A stretch of DNA of 8,904 nt from JBBTWV01 sp038062615 (GTDB lineage Bacteria; Patescibacteriota; Gracilibacteria; UBA1369; UM-FILTER-53-11): NCBI GenBank assembly GCA_038062615.1, contig JBBTWV010000015.1, positions 1-8,904 of the forward strand, written 5' to 3'. The notes below the pieces were generated by a model. The model was not told the origin of the DNA. It did no database searches and saw nothing but the letters and a program-made list of their open reading frames with translations. Positions 1 to 6,329 of this stretch are shown here, in pieces (the stretch's first letter is position 1; the number at the start of each line of letters is the position of its first letter). The position numbers and the translations under genes are program-made.

Positions 1-10
1 AACAACAAAA

Positions 11-1075
11 ATGCACACCGCTCCGGACAATTTTTCAAAACGAATTAAAAATATTCCTTTTGGTATTGTTTCCAAAATTGCCAAAATTGATGAATTAAAA
101 GGGCAATGGATAACGGGGGCCCGTCTAAATCCTCAAGTTTTGGGAAGATTGAAGCGATCGGTTTTGATTACTTCAACAGGAGCTTCCACTAGGATTGAAG
201 GCTCAAAACTCTCCGATGAAGATATTGAGAAACTAATGCGCGGTATAAATATCCAAAAATTTACCAATCGTGATAAACAGGAAGCGAGAAGTTATTATGA
301 ATTATTGGAAAATGTTTTTAATTCATGGAAGGGATTAAAATTCAACGAGAGCTTGATCAAACATTTTTACCAGGAACTTTTAAAATATGTAGAAAAAGAC
401 AAACTGCATCGTGGTGAATACAAAAAAAGCGAGAATAAAGTGCACATGGTAGACGACGCTGGGCAATCGGTTGGCATTCTTTTTGATACCGCACCGGCGT
501 ATCTTACCCCTGGTAAAATGAGGGACTTAGTTGAATGGACCCAAAAAATGTTACAAGAAGACAAATACCAACCATTATTAGTGATCGGCAATTTTTTAGT
601 TGAATTTCTAAAAATCCATCCTTTTACTGATGGAAACGGGAGATTGTCTCGACTGCTAACAAACCTACTGCTACTTCGCGCAGGATATTTGTACATGCCC
701 TATGTCTCCCATGAAAAATTAGTTGAAGATAATAAACCGGATTATTATATTGCTCTTCGCAGAAGCCAAAAAACTCTCAGCACTAAGAAAGAAAATATTA
801 CAGATTGGCTCAATTTTTTCTTGGATGTTGTTTTGAAGCAATCACGTATGGCGGTTGAGCTTTTGTCGAAGGAAAATATAGAGAAGATTTTGTCGGAAAA
901 ACAGCTTATAGTTTGGCACTATGTCGAAAAAGTAAAAGAAACAAACACCGGCGACATTATGAAAAATACCAGAATAGCACGACCAACAATCAAGCAGGCT
1001 TTGGAAGTTTTATTGAGACTAAAAAGGATTGAAAGAATTGGACTTGGAAGAAGTTCAAGATACAGAAAGCTTTAA
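11..1075 (+). CDS. Fic family protein (class II, probable protein AMP-transferase)
   Basis: Fic enzymes transfer AMP, or another nucleotide moiety, from a nucleotide to a hydroxyl side chain of a target protein. The full catalytic motif HPFTDGNGR is at residues 203-211, with catalytic His203. STRIEG at residues 59-64 matches the inhibitory-helix motif [S/T]xxxE[G/N] upstream of the Fic fold, making this a class II, self-inhibited Fic. Residues ~25-75 look like the Fic_N region. The last ~65 residues, ending GLGRSSRYRKL, look like a winged-helix DNA-binding domain, common in this family. At 354 aa it is full length. The ATG at 11 gives a sensible N-terminus, but no in-frame stop is visible in the 10 bases before it, so a start further upstream is possible. 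No ribosome binding site is visible. Base composition is clearly more AT-rich than its neighbours, which may indicate later acquisition. The target is unknown, and no antitoxin gene is adjacent. Confidence 0.9.
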   Translation: MHTAPDNFSKRIKNIPFGIVSKIAKIDELKGQWITGARLNPQVLGRLKRSVLITSTGASTRIEGSKLSDEDIEKLMRGINIQKFTNRDKQEARSYYELLENVFNSWKGLKFNESLIKHFYQELLKYVEKDKLHRGEYKKSENKVHMVDDAGQSVGILFDTAPAYLTPGKMRDLVEWTQKMLQEDKYQPLLVIGNFLVEFLKIHPFTDGNGRLSRLLTNLLLLRAGYLYMPYVSHEKLVEDNKPDYYIALRRSQKTLSTKKENITDWLNFFLDVVLKQSRMAVELLSKENIEKILSEKQLIVWHYVEKVKETNTGDIMKNTRIARPTIKQALEVLLRLKRIERIGLGRSSRYRKL

Positions 1076-1134
1076 TATTTTTGCTCGCCAAAACATCGCA
1101 TATTCACGGACATTAAAGGAACCGAATTATCATG

Positions 1135-1140
1135 TATAAT
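1135..1140 (+). promoter_or_regulatory. -10 box upstream of the YtxH-like gene
   Basis: A perfect TATAAT lies 6 nt before the ATG at 1147, with a poor -35 candidate TTAAAG at 1113-1118 (16-bp spacing). A transcript starting ~7 nt after this box would begin at or next to the ATG, giving a leaderless mRNA. It would also exclude the upstream in-frame ATG at 1132. Confidence 0.5.
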
Positions 1141-1146
1141 GTCTTT

Positions 1147-1488
1147 ATGGAAGATGAAAATAAGAAAAAAGAAGGCACGCTCAATAAACTCATTATGGGG
1201 GTCATACTTGGCGGAGCTATCGGTTCCGTGGTGGGGCTTACTCTCGCTCCTCGCAAGGGAAAAGAAACTCGTGAAATCATTAAGCAAAAGGGCACGAAGC
1301 TTTTTGAAAAAGGTAAGGAATCGGCCGAGCAGTTTGTGCGTGATCATCGTGAAACTTTTGAAAGCGCCAAGTATCAGCTTAAGAAAAAGAAGGGATTTTT
1401 CCGCTGGCTTTTTAGCCGTAAAAAAAAACATGAACCCATGCCTCGGGTAACCATGGAGATTCCTGACGAAGGTGGTGACAGAGAATAA
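1147..1488 (+). CDS. YtxH-like small membrane protein
   Basis: This 113-aa protein has a short charged N-terminus, one glycine-rich hydrophobic segment at about residues 14-34 (LIMGVILGGAIGSVVGLTLA) followed directly by APRKGKETR, and then a lysine- and glutamate-rich helical tail. Glycine-rich membrane segment plus LAPxxGxETR is the hallmark of the YtxH family, whose members are small, often stress-associated envelope proteins of poorly defined biochemical role. The tail contains a very basic stretch (about residues 77-95) that could contact membrane or nucleic acid. An ATG at 1132 is in frame, but it overlaps a TATAAT box, so I prefer the ATG at 1147. The gene appears to have its own promoter and precedes the VanW/G5 gene on the same strand. 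The family call is fairly secure; the function is not known. Confidence 0.75.
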   Translation: MEDENKKKEGTLNKLIMGVILGGAIGSVVGLTLAPRKGKETREIIKQKGTKLFEKGKESAEQFVRDHRETFESAKYQLKKKKGFFRWLFSRKKKHEPMPRVTMEIPDEGGDRE

Positions 1489-1519
1489 ATGCTTTGTTGG
1501 AGCCAAATTCCCTGCACTG

Positions 1520-1528
1520 TGTTATGAT
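1520..1528 (+). promoter_or_regulatory. Extended -10 promoter element for the VanW/G5 gene
   Basis: TGTTATGAT is an extended -10 (TGn followed by TATGAT, 5 of 6 to consensus). It lies 16 nt before the ATG at 1545, predicting a leader of only about 10 nt. No good -35 is seen at 17 bp (GAGCCA), which is tolerable for an extended -10. It lies in the 56-bp gap after the YtxH-like gene. Confidence 0.4.
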
Positions 1529-1544
1529 TCGTGGCAGTTATTTT

Positions 1545-3338
1545 ATGAAAGCTTTTTTAGGGTTTTTAGTATCGCTTCTGGTGGTTTTTCTCATGGCCAG
1601 TTCCATGCTTGCTTTTGATCTTTTCAAGCGGCAGGATCTGGTTTTACCGCGCACCGTTTTTGGTGATGTCTCGCTTGCTGGTTTAAATCGACAAGAAGCG
1701 CGTGACCTCCTTAAGCAGAAAATGCAGGAATTTTTGGCGAAGCCCATGAAGCTTGCCGCTCGTGGTGAGGTTCAAGAAGTTTCTCTTCGCGATCTTGGAA
1801 TATCCATCAACGAGCGTCTTGTTTTTGAGCAGATACCCTTTGCAAAATCCACTCCGAACATAAAATTTTTGCTTTGGAGCTTGGGCGGACAGCGCATCAT
1901 GCCCCAGATCGCCGTTTCCCGCACCGAACTACTGCGCATCATTCAGGAGAAGTTTCCCAATATCCCTCAGGCCAAAAGCGCTCACTTTGAACGCGATAAA
2001 AAAAATCTCAAGATTACGCCGTCTAAAGCCGGAGTAGTGCCTATTATTGAACCTCTTTTAAATCAAATAGAGCAGAATATTGCCTTTTTGGAGCCGCGCC
2101 CTTTGCTCATTGAGTTCAAAGAAACCGCGCCGACAGTCACCGCCGACGATCTCAAAAAAAATCAACCGGCTCTCACTGCCGCATTACCAAAAAAAATAAA
2201 ACTCACCCGCGAAAAAGAATCATGGGAAGCGGATTTTGAAAAGCATCCCGAATGGATCTCATTTGAATGGAAAAATTATGAAGTTGCAAAAGATGAATTG
2301 CCGCTCTCGCTCCAATGGGACGCGGTCGCTTTCTCTCAATTTTTAAACGCCGCTGTTTCTAAATCGCTGGAACGGCCAGCCGAGGATGTGAACATCGTCA
2401 AAGATGAAAACGGGAAGATCTCCTTTGAAGGGCATGGCAATGAAGGCCGGGCTATTGAGCGAGAGCATCTTCTGGCTTTGGTGGATAACGCTATCGCTAA
2501 TAAGACGCCTTCGGTGGAAATTCCTCTTATTACCGTTTCCCCTAAAGTAGAAGTTACGGCTGATTTGCAGGATCAAGGCATACGAGAACTCATTGCGGTT
2601 GGGCATACGCGCTTTGCGGGGTCACCGGTGAATCGTGCGCACAATATTGGAGTGGGAATTGCAAAATTTAATGGAGAACTTATACCGCCGGGCGAAACAT
2701 TTTCTTTTGGAAAAGTTTTGGGAGTGGTGGACGGCTCCACGGGCTACCGAAAAGAACTTGTCATAAAACCGGAAGGAACAATTCCGGAATATGGTGGCGG
2801 CATTTGCCAGGTTTCCTCTACTATGTACCGCGCGGCGCTTTTTGCCGGTCTGCCCATTGTAGAGCGCCGCGCGCACTCCTATGCCGTGAGCTATTATTCT
2901 CAAATTCTTGGGCATGGACTTGATGCCACGGTCTACCCGCCTTCGCCGGATCTTAAGTTTAAGAATGATACGCCGGGTGCCATTCTTATTCAGGCCTACG
3001 TTGACGGTGACGATGCGTACTTTAAATTTTATGGAACGAGCGATGGCAGAAGCGTGGCGATGATCGGTCCGGTGATCTCCAATCAGCGAAGCGCGCCTGC
3101 GGAACCACTTTTGGTGCCTGACCTCAAGCTTAAACCGGGCGAGAAAAAGCAGGTAGAAAAAGCGCACGGCGGCTTTGATGCGCTGTGGCAAAGAATCATT
3201 ACCACCAAAGATGGTCACAAAACGGAAGAAAAGATCGTGAGCAAATACCAGGCTGTCCCAAACAAGTTTTTGGTTGGCGGTGATCTAGCACCGCCGGCCG
3301 ATGCGGCGACGGCTCAGCCGGTAAATCCGTTTGAATAG
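1545..3338 (+). CDS. VanW family protein with PG-binding-like repeats and G5-like domain
   Basis: This 597-aa envelope protein starts with a hydrophobic signal or anchor segment (about residues 1-25). The long middle region (about residues 38-340) contains two copies of the alpha/beta module found before VanW domains (PG_binding_4/YoaR type), recognisable by phrases such as VFGDVSLAGLNRQEA. The VanW domain spans about residues 354-490 and carries the signature GGGICQVSST at 417-426. A G5-like domain follows at about 525-578, ending in a short proline/alanine tail. VanW was named from vancomycin-resistance clusters but its biochemical role is unsettled; here a wall-associated function is inferred. 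A TTG at 1494 and an ATG at 1524 are also in frame, but only the ATG at 1545 puts the hydrophobic segment at the extreme N-terminus and lies downstream of the -10 box. It converges on the TPR gene with a 17-bp gap. Confidence 0.88.
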   Translation: MKAFLGFLVSLLVVFLMASSMLAFDLFKRQDLVLPRTVFGDVSLAGLNRQEARDLLKQKMQEFLAKPMKLAARGEVQEVSLRDLGISINERLVFEQIPFAKSTPNIKFLLWSLGGQRIMPQIAVSRTELLRIIQEKFPNIPQAKSAHFERDKKNLKITPSKAGVVPIIEPLLNQIEQNIAFLEPRPLLIEFKETAPTVTADDLKKNQPALTAALPKKIKLTREKESWEADFEKHPEWISFEWKNYEVAKDELPLSLQWDAVAFSQFLNAAVSKSLERPAEDVNIVKDENGKISFEGHGNEGRAIEREHLLALVDNAIANKTPSVEIPLITVSPKVEVTADLQDQGIRELIAVGHTRFAGSPVNRAHNIGVGIAKFNGELIPPGETFSFGKVLGVVDGSTGYRKELVIKPEGTIPEYGGGICQVSSTMYRAALFAGLPIVERRAHSYAVSYYSQILGHGLDATVYPPSPDLKFKNDTPGAILIQAYVDGDDAYFKFYGTSDGRSVAMIGPVISNQRSAPAEPLLVPDLKLKPGEKKQVEKAHGGFDALWQRIITTKDGHKTEEKIVSKYQAVPNKFLVGGDLAPPADAATAQPVNPFE

Positions 3339-3346
3339 GCCGACCC

Positions 3347-3376
3347 GTGGGGAGGCTAAAGCCCCGCTAGTTTTTT
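3347..3376 (+). terminator. Probable intrinsic terminator after the VanW/G5 gene
   Basis: GTGGGG (3347-3352) can pair with CCCCGC (3362-3367), allowing one G-T wobble, across a 9-nt loop. Three bases later comes TTTTTT (3371-3376). An alternative inner pairing GGCT/AGCC also exists. It begins 9 nt after the VanW stop and runs into the 3' end of the convergent TPR gene. The U-tract serves the plus strand only. Confidence 0.5.
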
Positions 3377-4111
3377 CTTGGCGGCTTCGTCGTACGGATC
3401 AATCTCAAGAATCTTTGAGAGGCTTCTTTTGAGCCGCTCTAAATCTCCCACCACTTCGGCAAGTTCCGCTACCACCGTGAGGTAGTCGCGGTTTTGCGGA
3501 TCAAGCTCCAACGCATGTGCAAAATAGGCAAGCGCTTTATCGAAGTTTTTTTGCTCATAGTGAATCTGCCCCACACTCACAAACCGTGACGGCTTTGCCG
3601 TATCCAGCTTGATGGCATTTTCGTAAGCCTCGATGGCTTCATTCAGCCGTCCTTGATTATATAAACAGCGCCCGTAATTGCAGTAATAGGCCGGTTCTTT
3701 TTGGGTAATGGAAAACAGTCTTCGGTAAAGAATTTCCGCCCGTCGCGGATTATTTTGCTGGATATAAATGACGCCTAAGCGATTAAGCGATTCGGGATGT
3801 TCGTCATGAATGGCCAAAACTTTAATAAACCATTTTTCCGCTTCCTCAAAATCTCCGCGCGTAAAATGCATGTCGGCAATGCGATAGGCGCGATTTATTT
3901 CGGAATAATCTAGCTGAGCTTGGTCTCGCGGCAACATTTTTGACTCATCATCAGCATCCAAAGCATTTTCTTGCACGGTGCCTTGCGGCATGTGCCGGTC
4001 ATACGGCCAAAAAATATGCCTCAGGGATCCGCCCGCTTTCCCTTCTGCGTGAGTTTTAAAAATCCAAATAATGATGGCCAGTGTGGCCAGGGCTATGAGC
4101 AACTGTGTCAT
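3356..4111 (-). CDS. Membrane-anchored tetratricopeptide repeat protein
   Basis: This 251-aa protein has an N-terminal hydrophobic segment (residues 3-18, LLIALATLAIIIWIFK) that should anchor it in the membrane. A polar linker runs to about residue 70. About five TPR units then occupy residues 72-241, each with the usual pattern of small residues in helix A and a P at the end (for example LNEAIEAYENAIKLD and FDKALAYFAHALELDP). TPR arrays are protein-protein scaffolds; the partner cannot be read from sequence. The ATG overlaps the stop of the delta' gene as ATGA (bases 4111-4108), so the two are probably co-translated and share the Mur ligase operon promoter. TPR proteins of this shape are frequent in Patescibacteria. 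Fold confidence is high, but a specific function cannot be assigned. Confidence 0.85.
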   Translation of the reverse strand: MTQLLIALATLAIIIWIFKTHAEGKAGGSLRHIFWPYDRHMPQGTVQENALDADDESKMLPRDQAQLDYSEINRAYRIADMHFTRGDFEEAEKWFIKVLAIHDEHPESLNRLGVIYIQQNNPRRAEILYRRLFSITQKEPAYYCNYGRCLYNQGRLNEAIEAYENAIKLDTAKPSRFVSVGQIHYEQKNFDKALAYFAHALELDPQNRDYLTVVAELAEVVGDLERLKRSLSKILEIDPYDEAAKKKLAGL

Positions 4112-5016
4112 AAGGCAAGCATGATATTTTCCATAAGGAGCCGTGCATTTACATTTTGTGAAAGCAAATTGGTAACGCGATGAATCTCTTCAATAATCCG
4201 GATGGCACGCTGCCGGCTTTTATCCGAGGTTGTTTGCAAAAGATTCCGTCTAAAATAATGAGCTAATAGCTGTAAAAAAACTTTTATTTTTTGCGGATCG
4301 GCGCTAACGTCTTGCATCGCCATCATGCGCTTTGCCGGAGATGCTTTTTCTTCTAAAAATTGGATTTGGAGGTAAATGTCGCGCAACTCCTGAAACATTT
4401 CCGGGTCATTGATCAGCTTTATGGCGCGTCCGCTGCGGCCCAAGGAAAGCAAAATGGCCTGATCCAGTGTAGCACTTTCTTCATCGGGATAGAGTTTTTG
4501 AAGCGCCATCTTCAAAACATCATCATGCAGTTTTTTAAAGTGCATAATTCTCATGCGCGAGGCAATGGTCGGCATAATATCGCGCAATTGCGAAGCGGTA
4601 AAAATAAAAATCGTTTTGGCCGAAGGCTCTTCAAGCGTTTTTAGGAGGCAGTTGCTGGCCTCATCGGTGAGCCGGCCTATGTTATCAATCAGTAAAATTT
4701 TGTGACGGCTTTGGCCGGTCATGGAAAGCCTTGCAATGATTTCACGCACGGCACTGATTTTAATTGACTCTCCATCATCATCCAATTGCATGGTGTCAGG
4801 GTGGATTTTTTTATCAATTTGCGTGCAATCGGGGCAGGTATGGCAAAAATTATTGGGGCATTGCAGAATTTGCGCCATGGATTTGGCCACGCGAAATTTC
4901 CCCACCATTTCTGGCCCTACTAATAAATAGGCATGATGAACAGAGTTTGAGCGTAAATCTTCTTCCAGCCGCGCGAGCTCAAGCTGATGGCCGATAATGT
5001 TCCATTGGTAGAACAT
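4108..5016 (-). CDS. holB: DNA polymerase III delta' (clamp loader) subunit
   Basis: Delta' is part of the clamp-loader complex that places the sliding clamp on DNA. With the ATG at 5016 the protein is 302 aa and begins MFYQWNIIGHQ, the normal delta' beginning. Features in order: a P-loop-like GPEMVGKF near residue 34; four cysteines at 53, 58, 61 and 64 (C-x4-C-x2-C-x2-C), the expected zinc module, followed by HPD; the hallmark LLKTLEEP at about 124-131; and an ASRMR segment where the SRC arginine-finger motif belongs. The P-loop lacks the Ser/Thr after Lys and SRC reads SRM, in line with a delta' that need not hydrolyse ATP. An in-frame ATG at 5040 would overlap the Mur ligase 3' sequence and add eight unconserved residues. 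From 5016 the gene follows the Mur TGA by 5 nt and ends in an ATGA overlap with the TPR gene. Confidence 0.85.
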   Translation of the reverse strand: MFYQWNIIGHQLELARLEEDLRSNSVHHAYLLVGPEMVGKFRVAKSMAQILQCPNNFCHTCPDCTQIDKKIHPDTMQLDDDGESIKISAVREIIARLSMTGQSRHKILLIDNIGRLTDEASNCLLKTLEEPSAKTIFIFTASQLRDIMPTIASRMRIMHFKKLHDDVLKMALQKLYPDEESATLDQAILLSLGRSGRAIKLINDPEMFQELRDIYLQIQFLEEKASPAKRMMAMQDVSADPQKIKVFLQLLAHYFRRNLLQTTSDKSRQRAIRIIEEIHRVTNLLSQNVNARLLMENIMLAL

Positions 5017-5021
5017 AAAAA

Positions 5022-5174
5022 TCACTTTATCTTTTCCCATACGGTTTCTTGGCGACAGAGCAGATCTTTTGCTTTCTCAGGATGAGCCATGAGGAGTTTT
5101 ACCGTGCGCTCCAGCCTCACCGCATTTTGGGATCCCTTGAGGAGAATGACGTCGCCTTCGATAATCCCTTCCTT
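5022..5174 (-). pseudogene. In-frame C-terminal remainder of the Mur ligase, beyond an ochre stop
   Basis: Directly after the TAA at 5177-5175, the same reading frame continues for 50 codons to a TGA at 5024-5022. It reads KEGIIEGDVILLKGSQ, then NAVRLERTVKLLMAHPEK and ends ETVWEKIK. GDVILLKGSQ followed by an RLE-type motif is the conserved C-terminal element of MurF-type ligases (the KGSR region), so this is the end of the upstream gene and not a separate gene. No start codon gives it a sensible independent beginning. It is either untranslated remnant, translated by readthrough, or the result of a sequencing or assembly error at the stop codon. Confidence 0.85.
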
Positions 5175-6311
5175 TTAGAGAAACTCCCCTGCCTCCTGCG
5201 CCACCGAGAGGATTTTAATTCTAGCCTTTGGGAAGCCATTTTTCAAGGCAGACTCGGCTATTATCTTTGCAAAATCCCCAACCGTTACGAGCATGTCTAC
5301 CCATGATCCAATCTGTTCTCCAACCTCTTGATGGCCTTCTTGGGTGTAATCTCCAAGCTCATTCATAGAACCCAGAACGGCTATTTTCCGTTTTCCGGGA
5401 AAATCTTTTAAAAGACCAAGAGCTTGTTTTACCGTTTCTGGCGAAGCGTTGTAGGTGCTGTCCAAAAGTGTCGCGCCATTTTTCCCTTCAATAATCGTCA
5501 TGCGCCCTGGCGGAAGCTGGAAAGACTGGAGCGCATCAATTCCTTCTCTGAGTGGAATATTATAAAGTGTGCCGCAGAGAAGCGCTGGCATGAGCGATGA
5601 AGCGTGGAATGCTCCGGCAATGGTAAAATCCCAGTGCTCTTTTTGGCTACCCTTGTGGAGAGTCGCCGAGAAGCCCCGCGGCGTATTTTTAGCATCACTT
5701 AGCCAAATATCAGCCTTATCATGCTTGTTTGCTGAGAACCAAAAAGTCTTAGCTAAAAGTTTTCCGTCCAGTTTTTTTAACTGCTCATCGTCCGCATTCA
5801 AAATCGCCATGTCTCCCTTCTTAAGGCACGTCACCAAATGCTTTTTTTCTTCAAAAACTTCCTGCTCATTTTTAAATTGATCTTTATTTTGATGAACGCG
5901 CGCAATATGAGTGATAATTCCCACATGTGGTTTTACCACTGAAGTCAGATGGGCAATATCACCCGGTTTATCGGCTCCATATTCCAAAATTAAAAAATCA
6001 TATTTTTTACCAAAAAAAGCGTTGGCTGCCGCACGCGCCAAAATGGCCGTCCATTTAAGCGGCGAGCGAAATCCCGAGGGCTGCTCTAAAATGGCCAGCA
6101 GTAAGCCAATTTCTGTGTTGAGACTCTTGGGATTTCGGTACACTTTCCACTTGGTTTTAAGAACCTCATAAACCGCTTCTTTGGTGGTGGTTTTTCCAAA
6201 CGAACCGGTGACGCCGATGATGACGGGTCGCGTGCGCCGAAGTTTTACCTGTACCAGTTTTTCCAGGAGCTTCTGCACCACACATTTAGAAAATTGTCTT
6301 CCCCAAAACAT
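5175..6311 (-). CDS. murF: Mur ligase, MurF type (UDP-MurNAc-tripeptide--D-Ala-D-Ala ligase), interrupted by in-frame TAA
   Basis: MurF adds D-Ala-D-Ala to the UDP-MurNAc-tripeptide in the cytoplasm, the last soluble step of peptidoglycan precursor synthesis. From the ATG at 6311 the open part is 378 aa. The ATP-binding P-loop GVTGSFGKTT is at residues 33-42, LEYGADKPGDI at 109-119, ILNADD at 170-175, and the domain-3 motif DSTYNASPET at 284-293. Only about 30 residues precede the P-loop, so the usual N-terminal UDP-substrate domain is essentially absent; I believe short forms like this occur in Patescibacteria. The frame stops at codon 379 (TAA), yet a clear MurF C-terminus continues in frame to 5022, which would give about 429 codons. 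A TTG at 6338 is also in frame, but the ATG sits 6 nt after a perfect TATAAT. It is first gene of an operon with delta' and the TPR protein. Whether the product is functional is uncertain. Confidence 0.85.
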   Translation of the reverse strand: MFWGRQFSKCVVQKLLEKLVQVKLRRTRPVIIGVTGSFGKTTTKEAVYEVLKTKWKVYRNPKSLNTEIGLLLAILEQPSGFRSPLKWTAILARAAANAFFGKKYDFLILEYGADKPGDIAHLTSVVKPHVGIITHIARVHQNKDQFKNEQEVFEEKKHLVTCLKKGDMAILNADDEQLKKLDGKLLAKTFWFSANKHDKADIWLSDAKNTPRGFSATLHKGSQKEHWDFTIAGAFHASSLMPALLCGTLYNIPLREGIDALQSFQLPPGRMTIIEGKNGATLLDSTYNASPETVKQALGLLKDFPGKRKIAVLGSMNELGDYTQEGHQEVGEQIGSWVDMLVTVGDFAKIIAESALKNGFPKARIKILSVAQEAGEFL

Positions 6312-6322
6312 AGGCGTATTAT
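6294..6322 (+). promoter_or_regulatory. Promoter for the cyclophilin gene
   Basis: TTGTCT (6294-6299) and TATTAT (6317-6322) are separated by exactly 17 bp. The -10 ends 7 nt before the ATG at 6330, so the transcript is predicted to start at about the A of the ATG (leaderless). The -35 lies inside the start of the divergent Mur ligase gene, and the -10 overlaps that gene's own -10 on the other strand. Confidence 0.6.
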
Positions 6323-6323
6323 A
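6318..6323 (-). promoter_or_regulatory. -10 box of the Mur ligase operon
   Basis: On the minus strand, bases 6323 to 6318 read TATAAT, perfect consensus, followed by 6 nt and then the ATG at 6311. The -35 region is poor (best TTCGAG at 6345-6340, 16-bp spacing). Transcription would begin at or next to the ATG, again a leaderless arrangement, and would read murF, holB and the TPR gene. Confidence 0.55.
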
Positions 6324-6329
6324 TACCTG

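Noticed and set aside
1064..1085. AAAGCTTT palindrome followed by a T-rich run after the Fic gene, as a terminator
   Set aside because: The palindrome has no loop and is AT-rich, so it cannot form a stable terminator hairpin.
1132..1146. ATG at 1132 as the start of the YtxH-like gene
   Set aside because: It overlaps a perfect TATAAT box and adds five residues with no family support; the ATG at 1147 fits both promoter and family.
2622..3218. A 198-codon minus-strand reading frame opposite the VanW domain
   Set aside because: It is antisense to well-conserved VanW sequence, rich in Arg and Ile from reverse reading, with no start signals. It is a shadow frame.
5175..5177. Reassigned UAA codon (alternative genetic code) to explain the interrupted Mur ligase
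   Set aside because: TAA ends Fic, IF-3, L20, the YtxH-like gene and the unrecognised gene in the same window, so UAA works as a stop here. Known recoding in this radiation concerns UGA, and UGA also ends genes here.
5049..5306. An 85-codon plus-strand reading frame opposite the Mur ligase and its C-terminal remainder
   Set aside because: The minus strand carries recognisable MurF C-terminal sequence over this stretch, and the plus-strand product resembles no family and has no promoter.
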